This document shows positions 39,601 to 51,600 of a stretch of DNA of 64,000 nt, piece by piece. The notes beneath the pieces were generated by a model. It did no database searches, was not told the origin of the DNA, and worked only from the letters and a program-made list of their open reading frames with translations. The stretch is from assembly GCF_051622035.1 (NCBI RefSeq), contig NC_135355.1, positions 19,895,486 to 19,959,485 on the forward strand, written 5' to 3'. Within the stretch, counting starts at the first letter, position 1. The number at the start of each line of letters is the position of its first letter. This DNA is from Arctopsyche grandis (taxonomy: Eukaryota; Arthropoda; Insecta; Trichoptera; Hydropsychidae). A program made the translations under genes and the position numbers.

Positions 39601-42600
39601 GCACGAATCGCCAAATTGATTTGACAAATATCCTTTTAGCAAATATTAGCTGTATATTGTTGGATATTTATATTGAATTATGGAAAAGCAGTTGTTTTCA
39701 TATCTCAGCGGGAACTCTAAGTAGATTATTAAAGAAAATCCACAGACGTATAGTATAATACTATGACACGCGACAAAACTATTTGACGTAGAAAAATACA
39801 ACAGAAAATACATATATTATATGTACATATGTATATATATCATCTACTACTGAGACCCGTCAGGAAAATCGTGCATGAAAAGCTCGGTAAAATAAAAAAA
39901 AACTTTCAAAGGAAACTTTTAATAGCGTAAAAATATTAACGTGTAACGTGCACGCAGATCTATATTTATATCACGCATATTGTGGGTTTTTATTGATGCA
40001 GAATATTTTTAAATTACTACGTGTACAATTTTATTACTTGACTCATTGAAAAAAAAAATGAAAACCCTAACACAAAAATTTCATTACTTAATTAAAATGG
40101 GTACATACATATAGTTTATATAATAGACATATATATGTTTAGCATACATCATTACGATATAAAACCATAATGTTATGTATAATACATATGTGTATATACT
40201 ATCAATATGATGTCCAATATTTTTCAAATTCAGAAAAAAAATTGGACATCATTTTGTGATGTTTTCATTTAAAAGCTTATCTGTGAGTCAGAGTCAATAG
40301 TTTCAATTTCGTCGCAGTGAATGTGGTACTTTTCTCTTGAACAATATTTCGTAATTTTTTTTGTGTATTTTGTAAATATAATCCTTACAGCGATCTCAAG
40401 TTTTAAAATGGAAAAAAATCACACAACCAAAATTAAGACCGATTTACTGAAAATCTACTGAAAGTATAAATAAAATTTTTCTACGATTAAAGTTCACAAA
40501 CATTGAGTACATATACACTCAAACAGTCCGTTTGTTTGTGTCACTAACGAATTTCGTTTTCGATACTTTTCATATTCTTTATATCTACATATGTATATGT
40601 ATGTATGTATAAAAAACCATCCTCAGATTATTTATTTTTGTGCGTTCAATGTTAACATGTACATACCTACATATATACACATTTGGAAAACATGTAATAA
40701 GAGTATATGAAAATAATAATAATTCCGATATTATTTAGGAAATGTCAAGATGAATTTATACAAAATAATATACTAAAATTATTCAACATACGTAAACGTA
40801 ATTCCGACATGCAAACATGTTTTTGTCATAATGCTAACATATTGGTTGTAACTGAAAACAAGAATTATACTTGCATTTTTTCGTGAAGACCACACATGTT
40901 TAAGGGGTCGAAAAAAATAGTGGAAGAAAAATCGAACAAGAGTAAACTGCCACTTCCGGTCGACGGACGCTTACCAAATTTTATACATAACTTGGTATTG
41001 AGCACAAACTGATCGATATGAAATTTCAGTTCGATAAATCAAAAGGCTTTTGAGAAAAACATAAAAAACCTCGATTCTCTAGAGTAAAAGTACTACTTCC
41101 GGTTCAGATAAAAATATTTAAAAAATATAAAATTATATAAATTATTATTTCTAGTACATGTAAAAAAAATTCAGTCCGATTCAGTTAGTAGTTTGGGAGA
41201 AAATCGAATTAAAAAACTTAAAAAAAAGATGACACCTATAAGGGGAGGTACCATTTCCGGTCAACCTAAAAATTTGAAAAAAATTTACGTAGTGTCTATA
41301 AGAATTTCATTAACCGATACTAAGTTTCGGTTCGATAGGACTAACGGTGTTGAAAAAAATCCCCAGAGTACACCGACACACACACATTTTTTCTAGATCA
41401 ATAAAACGTGATCAGTAATCGATTCTGAGTTCGAATCAGTCAAAATCTCGAGTTCGAATTTTCGCATGATCACAAAACTTCATCTATTGTTACTACGTAC
41501 ATAGATAAAGTAAAAATCTGACATAAAACTCTGGTATATGTATGTATATGTACGTACATATATTGTGTATGTAAGAATTATAAGAAATTGAAAGACCTCA
41601 CAGTTTTTACATTTCCTTAACCCCATTTCTACAACCAAAGCTATTTATCGAGAGGATTTTTTTGCTTTTCAAGGGCACTACCCACCTTGTATACTCGTTG
41701 GGGAAATATTGTTTTCACCGACGCCAGATAACAACAGATCACCTCATACCCGCCCACTTCTTTTCGGCTACAACGATCGCTTCCGAAGATTCATTTAGCC
41801 TGGGGTGGCTGTTGTGCGTTTAAGAGGTTTCGCTTTTTTCCACTCTTCGTCGCGGTTCACTTTTGGCATTGTTGTAGCCATTTGCGGTTTCTTTGACGGT
41901 TCGAATCTGAGCGAGTTTTTTCGTTGTTGGGTCTCGTCGAACGATATTATTTTCCCCTCTTCTACCCGCCTATTTTTTTCTTTCACAAATGATTTCCTTT
42001 TGATTCTTAATGGGATTCAATTGTTATCGTTTACGTTTGTTCCTGCTTTTTTTGCTGGATTCCACAGAACGTTTCATATTCACAAAGACTCATAGGAAAA
42101 CGAAGAAACCTACAATATGTTATATGAGTACATATATGTAAGTATGTACATATGTTGTATGCGTAAATATTTATATGTATGTACATAGATATCAACTAAA
42201 TATCAGAATCTAATGAAAGGTTTAAGAACTTAAATTAGATCCCAGCTGAAAAGCGTAACTTTATGGAGGAACCTATTTAAAATGTGTATTATCGAATTTC
42301 AATCCGAAAAACCGTTGAAACTGCGATGTTTATCTTTAATTTTATCCTGATGAAAAGGTTCACCCTTTTAAACACACTCGGGTCGTGTTCCTTTAGTAAC
42401 AGAATAAATCTAATACGCGGATAATCTATAAACCGCACAGTTCGAACGTATTTAAATATAGATAGGAAAACGGGTCTTATAACAGGAAGCATACAATTGT
42501 ATACATGTATCTCGATGACGGCACAAAATGGGGAAACATTATGGAGATAATATTTTTTTTCGATAAATGGAAGCAGGGTAGTAATGAACGAGCTAGCAAC

Positions 42601-45600
42601 TTGAATTTAAATCTCAATCTAACAATTACGTTCAGCGGCTAGTATAAATCTCGCGTTAAACAATGACCGGAGTGGCATATGTCCGCTTGAAGACAAAAGG
42701 CCTCTGAATTCTAAAGCAGTCTCCGAGTTCCAGCGACCGATCTTTTAGACCCTCGGAACGGGTGAAAATATATAGAAATGTATGAGGAAAAAAAAAAACC
42801 GACGTCTCACTGAAATATTGAATTTGCGACGGGTGTGCGGAGCGTGCCAGTTGGAATACATGAAGAAAATCGACGCACAACCCAACTATATTATTTGTAA
42901 ATAAAACCTTTGAAATTTTTATTGTAATTGAATGATACAATTATGTATATCAAATAATTCATTCATGAATGTAATTGTGTATGTACATAAGGGGAACGAT
43001 TGAAACTTTCAAAGTTTAGCATCGGAAATCATAATGGTTTACGGCAGTGGTGTCCAAAATTATTGCTACTTGGCCTCTCTTTTGAAAAAAATATTATCTT
43101 GGTGCCTCCCCCCCCCCTCTCCTTTATTTCATAAAATTGTAAAAACACATTTTTAACTCTCCCTCACCGAAGTGGGGTATGCAAGTGCCCCAATTTTTAC
43201 GTTTTTCGTAATAAATATATGGTTTTCAAAGCTAAACACCCTATATTTCCTGTATTCCTAGAATAAACTACAAGAAATTTATTTTGATAGATTTGGAAAA
43301 GGGGTACATCGTAAAAAAATACATTTATACATTTCTACGTTCCAAATGATTTAAAGGCGGTAGCGATAAGTCATATTTTTTACTGTTCGCTTGCATATTC
43401 TTGTTTATCGATGAATCAATGCGAGAAAGAGACAGCTATATATTCGTAGGCTATTGAGACATGCAGTCGCCTGATGGCCTTACCTATGTGTGCATGTCGA
43501 TGCTTGTCGTTATTTTTTAATACAAAAATAGTCAAAACCATGCTATAGGATTAAAAAAATTTTATGTTGATGTATTGAGAAAAGCTGTATTTTGATTAAA
43601 AAATACTGGGGTCTTGCTCGACGCGGTTCGGGACACTCGTTCGATCTCGACGCTCCGTCCTTCAAAGGTTAAATGAAAAAAATGTATTAATACAAAAAAA
43701 TACAAATATGTATAATTGAGTTCCAATTATTTATCCAACTATATTATCAGCAAGAGGTTTACCAAATTATTCGCTGAACAATAATTCAACCGTATCAATA
43801 GCTGCTGGCAAATCTACATAGTGTCTTTCTTATTGTATGTGTTTTTTTTTTAATTGTGCGATTCTATTATAATTTCTCAAAAGTTTGCTTCTGTTTATTA
43901 AACTGATCTAACTTTCTTTGAAAAAAATCTATGGGCTTACCAAGATAATCAGAATGCATAATTTCAAGGTGCCGCTTTATTTTACTTGGTCTCATACTCT
44001 CTACAGCCAAAAATTTCATACAGAGCAAGCGCATTGGTCTTTTCAAACCATCTATAATAGCACTTAAGAATTCCATTGATATGTTAAATCGTATTTTCTT
44101 GTCTTGACATTTATACTTCTTACTTCTCTGACGCTTATATTCTTACTATCTCTACTTGTATTACCATCAGTATCTTCATTATTAGTGGAATCTATCTTAT
44201 AATCTGTCGAAAATTTCGTGCATTTCAGAAACAAATTTTAATGTTCTATTTTGAAAGTTTATTTAAAAGTATATTTTATTTTATTTTATTATGTTGTGAA
44301 AAACTAACTTTTCGCGACTCCTCTGTACTATTTAACGGTTCCCTAGGGAGGCACGCCTATAGTTTGGAAATCGCTGCTTTACGGTGTATATATGTATGTA
44401 TATACATATGTAGTACCCACATTCAGGAGTTATTGAACACCAAATGTTGAAATTATAAATACAGTATAAAATGTGGATTAAATTGAAGAGTTAAAATCAA
44501 ATCTTCTTAAATTCCGTCCGGTTCAAAATATGAAAGATCTTTAACTCTACCACCACCCTCACCCCTGCTTTGGCATAAAAATGAAAATTGTGTAAATATT
44601 TAGCGCCCTGCCGAGGAATTTTCTGCGGGTTGGAAAAGTTTTCGCGAGTGACGAGAAACGAAATTGGAAAATATATAACCTGATTTACGAGTCAATAAAT
44701 CAACCGCTAAAAGTCATAAGGCGAAACGAGTGTCAGATCCCAGAAACGACGAACTTCTAAATAAATACCTAGATATAAAAAAGTTTTTTTTTATTCTTAT
44801 ATACTTACGTCAAATAAATACAAAATGGTAAAGTTACATTTTCAAAAATAACAAAAATTTGAGGCATCAAAAATTCATCGTTATCTGCGCTCGAAAATGT
44901 TAAAACGGAATTGAATTGAATATTTGTCATTGTAAATATACCCATATGTCAATTTTGGAATAATAAAAAAAAATCAATATTTGTTGTTATTACCTGCGCA
45001 GCATTATTATACAATGGATAAAGATCATTGAATAATTAAACGGCTTGCGAAATTTGCATAGCGCATTCACAAAAAAGTAACAGAATTGAATAACTCTGCT
45101 GATTAATAAAATTTTGATCGTTATTTTCATTTTCGGAGACTTTAATTGGCGCCATAAAAATGCGCTAATTATACTCGAAATGAGTCCGTTTCCATAATTA
45201 CATACATTAGACGAGCGACATCCGGAAACGATGCAATACATTATATACAAATGGCAGAGAGGGAGTTGAATAAATTAATGAGAAACGAAGAGAAGAAGGC
45301 GGGGTGGATTAATTAATGCGACTTTGGGAAATGTACCTAAGTCGTCATCGTCTCGAACAAGGGTTGCAGAGTTTCTATGAATATTTACTACGGTGAAAAA
45401 TTTAAACTAGATGGATTATATAATATATAATAGAAGCAATGCACAGAGAGAACAAAACACGGAAGGATGGTAAACGGAGAGGGTAATGGAAGCTTTCGAC
45501 CTACTTTTGTATTTTTCACTATTCAGCCATGCACGCCCCAGTGTTGTTTCAGTAAATACTTTTTTACGCTGACGAAAATATGTACATATATACACTTTGG

Positions 45601-48600
45601 AAGAGAACACGTTTGATGTAATAATCGAATAAAAACGGATCCTTGATATAAAAAAGAAGCCAAGAGCAATTCATCAGATGCGTTGAAAAAATATTTAAAA
45701 ATTTATCTTTATATTAAACTAGTTGTTTTACCCGGCTTCGCTCAGTATTCGTAATATAAACAGCTTAAACATGGCGAATCTAATAGTAAATATTCATTTG
45801 TTTTTTTATTAAGTTTATTTAAATCGAAAAAAATATAATATTCAACCAATTGAATTGTCGTCATAGAAACATTGTTTTGTTTACGAAGTTCCCAACCAAA
45901 GATACTTACATATATACATAGTTTCAAACATACAAAGTCTCTTTCGAAATTATATATTAGATTGTAATGCCGAAATGACACCGTCCGATTTGCTGAGTAC
46001 TATGTATGTATGGACTATGACAGGTTACCCCAAATCGACACTTATGGCCAAACATAACATATGTATGTATAATTTGTATCACATAGAAATTTTAAATCAT
46101 AATCAGACATTGTTGAAAATAAATGGTAGGTGTGAGGCAATTTCTTAACAACCGATTCAATAGTTAAATCGGATAAATTAACACTCTGATAGGAAACGAT
46201 CGACTAGGATGTCATAATTCATAAATATCCAGACCTGCCCGACAGTACCATAGAAATACTTCAAATCATACTTACAACACGGATTCGGGATGAGATTGGA
46301 TACAAATGTTTCTATTAGATTCAAATATACAAATATTGGATTCGAAACATTTTCCGAATTTTCGCCCACCTGTACATTGTTAATTTTTCGCGTGTTTGTT
46401 CAATTTTATGAAGAACCTTTTTTTTGCACTCTACTTTGTAAATAGACCCAAAACGCCCTGATTCCTTGAAAAAGCACGCTTCCTATCCGTCCTTTAATTA
46501 TGACATCCTAGTCGATCGTTTCCTATCAGAGTTTGTCAATTTATCTGATTTAACTATAATGTTTAATGTTAAACAATATTTAATAAGTGAAAGTAAAAAG
46601 AGGTTAGTAAAAATACTGGTGGCCTATAATACAATTATTCTGCTTTTCTGAGATTTTGGACATATCGAATTAAAATAAGTGATTTCAGTCGATTTGTGAA
46701 TTAAGTCAAACAGAAATAGTGTTTCTGTAAATGAAAATTGGACTAACTTTCAAATATAACGGCTCAATTAGCTGAAAAAACGAAAATTGTTCCACGGGTT
46801 CTTCTAGCAAATGCTCTATCGGGTAAAAGGTTGTAATTTTGGCGGAAAAACGCGCTAAAACGTTATCTGACAGCGCACGCGCACGACCGGAAAAGGCCGG
46901 ATCCGGAAACGGCCTCGGGTATTTTTCGCAGCACACGTGCCTAGTGCTCCTCTGCGTAATAAACTGCGCGAGAGTAAGAAGACATAAACGATACGATACG
47001 GGCAGGTCATGAATAAAGAAAAATGATTATGTCCGATTCGAGCTCAGCACACCTACTATTACATCTACCTTTATAACCAGATAAAATTTTGAATAAAACG
47101 AGAAGATTCACACAAGAGAGATACCTCTAAATCTGGAATAGGAACAATCATATGGCAGAGCGGTCGGTAGAGCGTATTACATACATCTAAGCTATAGAGA
47201 TTTGGGATTCAAGATCAAATCTAATTGTGTTTTATTTTCTAAATTCCAACTTGATTTCTACGGTAATCCCTTTAAAAAAATACTATCACAAATAGTTATC
47301 TTACCGACCTACATACATATATGCATTTCTATCGATCAATTGTTGATAATGACTATAATATACAATAGTATTTTATCCATTATCATATAGTACATACATT
47401 TATTTATGTATGTATTTTTTTATCATGTTTTTCTGCTTTTGCTTTTTTCTTTTTTTTATGTATTTTACTTTATTTTATTTTTGTTTTCAATGTAGGCTAA
47501 ATTTATTTTTTTTCAAATGTAGGCCATTGTGGCGCATAAGGTTCTTCCTGTAATGTCACAATGGTCCAAAACTATAAAATAAATAATACCGTATATATAA
47601 ATTATACAAAAACTAATATCATATATGAAAATATTCGGTTGTGACCAACCCATGACTTTATCTATGTATTTGAGTAATAAAAAGTTAGAATACAAAATTC
47701 GATATTGAACAGTAGAGACAGATTATGAAATATTAATAACTATGAAAGCGATACAAATTGAGCGCAAATGTAATGATATAGAGCATAACCAAACTAACAA
47801 GATGGAAAAAAGCAAAGACAGTACGCCGATGTTGTGAAGAATGGAGCTAACGAAATGGAACCACAGCATATACCCGGAGATCTGCTCCACGAACTGATCC
47901 GAAAACAGGCAGAAAAAATGGACACTCTCAGACAGCAAATGGGTACCCTAATGGGACTGATCACAATGCTAGTGAATAAACTATGTCAATAAAAGCACGA
48001 ATCACTCAACAAATAACATCCCTATTATTAGGATTTAAATACTCGAAAAATATCAAAGGCATTAAATCACTTAGAATCGCAGCATGGAATATCAATGGTA
48101 TAAACAATAACCGAGAAGAATTGGAAATCCTTATCAAAACACAATTTATAGACATAGCATTGATCTCAGAAACTCATCTCACTGTACAAAGGACATTCAA
48201 ATTACATGGATATTCGGTATACAAAACTAATCATCCTGATGGAACTGCACATGCAGGCACCGCAATAATAATAAAAAATACAATAAAACATTACGAACTA
48301 CCTGAATATAAAACTGAACATATCCAGGCAACATCAATAAATGTGCTGGACTGGAGAGGACCATTAACAATCACAGCAATTTACTGCCCACCTAGACACA
48401 AAATTACTACAGAAATGTACAATGACTTATTTAAAACTCTAGGACATAGATTTATCATTGGAGGAGACTGGAACGCAAAAAACACTCATTGGGGCTCCAG
48501 AATTACACTACCAAGAGGCAGACAACTGAAAAATAGCATTGATATGAATTCTATGCAAACACTGTGGACAGGAGAACCTACATTCTGGCCAGCCGATGTA

Positions 48601-51600
48601 AACAAAAACCCTGACCTGATTGACTTTTTTATAGTCAAGGGGATGTCTTCGCTGTATATGAATGTGGAAAATTGCATGGACGGTTCGTCTGATCACTGTC
48701 CTATCATAATAACATTGAGCACAACACTAATTCAAAAAGAAAAAAAGACAAACACTGTGCAATAAACAAACAGACTGGGAAGCATTCAAAACATACTTGG
48801 AGGAAAATATTAACTTGAAAATACCACTTAAAACAGGAAATGAAATAGAAGATACAACTAGATATATAACTAACTTAATACAAATAGCAGCCTGGAAATC
48901 TACGCCCTGTCAAAACGAGAACACAAAACAGAATCTTAACTACCCCAAAGCAATAAAAATAAAAATACAAGAAAAACGAAGATTAAGAAGAATATGGATC
49001 TCAAGCCGATTACAAGCAGATCGCAAATCATTTCAAAAATCATCAAGAGAACTCAAAATAATGCTAAACGAAATTAAACATGAATCCTTCAACCAATATT
49101 TAAGCAACCTGACATTCAAAGCGAATGAATACTCGCTTTGGAAAGCTACTGGGAACTTCAAGCGACCACAGCAGTCAGTTCCACCAATACGCTACCCAAA
49201 TGGCGGCTGTGAAGAAATGACGATGAAAAAGCCGAAATTTATGCAGAATTTCTTCAGGATGTATGAAGCAGAAGATGAATCCGAGGAAGAGATAGATAAA
49301 TTTTTAAAAACAGATTTTCAGATGTGTAAACCCATAAAGAGCATAACACCTAAAGATATTATGAAACACATAAAAATGCTACATCCTAAAAAAGCTCCTG
49401 GATTTGATCTAATCACTGCGGTAATTTTAAAAGAACTACCGAGGAAGGGAATCGTGTTCTTAACTATGCTATTCAACAGTATTTTAAGAACATCATAATT
49501 CCCAGCGCTCTGCAAAGTGTCTCAAATCATGATGATACCTAAGCCCGGCAAACCCCCAAACGAAGTATCCTCTTATAGACCGATTAGCTTACTGACCTTG
49601 AACTCAAAACTATTTGAGAAGATACTACTGAGTAGAATCCTACCTGTAGTGACGGAGGAAGGAATAATTCCAGAACACCAATTTGGGTTCAGAGCAAACC
49701 ACTCCACAATCGAGCAGGTCCATAGAGTGGTCCAAAAAATCAGACAAACTCTGGAAGATAGAGAATACTGCTCTGCAGCCTTCTTAGATATACAACAGGC
49801 ATTTGACAGAGTCTGGCACAAGGGGTTGCTATATAAGGTCAAAAAGGAGCTCCCACACACTCTATACACAATTATTAAATCGTATATCGAGGACAGAATA
49901 TTCCAAGTGAGACAAGGCGAGGCGTTTTCAACGCTATACAAAATCAGAGCGGGAGTGCCACAGGGATCAATTTTGGGACCAATATTATACACGATCTACA
50001 CAGCAGACATCCCAACACCAAACAAAAATGTCACAGTAGCAACGTACGCCGATGACACAGCATTCCTAACAAGTAGTAGTGACCCCACGCTCGCATCGGA
50101 AGTGCTACAGGATCAATTAAATGGCTAATAAAATAAAATAATTAGAGTGGATGAAAAAATGGCGAGTGAAGGCTAGCACTGGCAAATCTGTTCATGTCAC
50201 ATTCACACTTCGACGAGGGAACTGCCCAGTAGTCAGACTGAAAAACGATGAACTGACTGAAAGTACCGCAGCAAAATACCTGGGTTTCACCATTGACAGG
50301 AGACTGACATGGAAAGATCACATCAAAAATAAAAGACAGTAACTCACCCAGCGGCTACACAAAATGAACTGGTTGATAGGAAGAAAATCCAGTCTAACAT
50401 TAGAGAATAAAATTTCGGTATACAAGTCAATCCTAAAGCCAGTCTGGACATATGGTATCCAACTATGGGAAACGAGTAGTAACTCTAACGTGGAAATCTT
50501 ACAACGATTCCAAAATAAAACCCTTGGAATAATAACAAAAGCCCCATGGTTTGCGAGAAACACTGAAATTCATCAACATGTATCTATACCAACAATTAAA
50601 ACGGAAATAGAAAGTTATACAAAAAACTACAAGCGTAGACTCGAAACCCACTCAAACGAGTTGGCAAAAGCTCTTATAAAGTCTAGTGCAAAAGACACTA
50701 GACTAAAGCGCCGCAGAGTGCTCGAGTAATGGATAAAAAGCTGGCAATTAATGAATTGCCAAATCTTCTGATAAATAAATTGTTATAAAATCTGCTTATG
50801 ACCGACGGGTCGATTGCAAATATCTTAAATAAAAAAAATAAAAATGTATGAAAACTTGCACAAGACAAAAGTTCTACATATTTCCGGTAGTCGGATTTTG
50901 TTCAATTTTTTTGTAATATGTACTTAAAATCACTATCAATATTATAAACATTAAATATCAAGAAAATAAAAATAATTTAAAAGGTCAAAATAAAATAATG
51001 AAATATTGTTTAAAAAAAAACTACTTCCGGTTTACAAATTCTGACCAAAACGTTAGCAGTTTTAAATTAGTACATAAATAATACAAATATTAGTTTTTAA
51101 CTAAATACGTTCAGGGGTGTAGACAGAATCCAGGCGACAACATTTATGACCTTTCTAAGAGGAAAAAATCCCACTTCCGGTTTATTAAATTTAGTGATTT
51201 TAGTAGATCACATTGATAAAAGATTAGTAGATCACATTGATAAAAGAATTATACTTGAATTATATCGTGAAGAACATAGAACATAATAGTGGAAGAAAAA
51301 TCGAACAAGAGTAAACTACCACTTCCGGTTGAGGGATGCTTACCAAATTTTATACATAACTTGGTATTACGCTTAAACTTTTAGATATGAAATTTCAGTT
51401 CAATAAACCAAAAGGTTTCTGAGAAAAACATAAAAAACCTCGATTCTCTTGAGTAAAATATTACTTTCGGTTCAGATAAAAATATTTAAAAAATATAAGG
51501 TTATAAAGATTATTATTTCTATTACATGTAAACAAAATTTAATCCGATTCAATTAGCGGTTTGGGAGATAATTGAATTCAAAAACTTAAAAAAAGAGGAT

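Larger units (their letters stand above)
47800..50850 (+). mobile_element. Jockey-clade non-LTR retrotransposon, decayed and 5'-truncated
   Basis: It holds the last about 60 codons of ORF1, ORF2 with endonuclease and reverse transcriptase, a short 3' UTR (taatggataaaaagctggca) and an A-rich tail (aaataaaaaaaataaaaatg) ending near 50850. No convincing target duplication was found. It lies antisense to ttv. Confidence 0.85.

Noticed and set aside
47153..47230. Possible tRNA gene
   Set aside because: A- and B-box-like motifs are present, but no acceptor stem or cloverleaf is evident; more like a SINE head.
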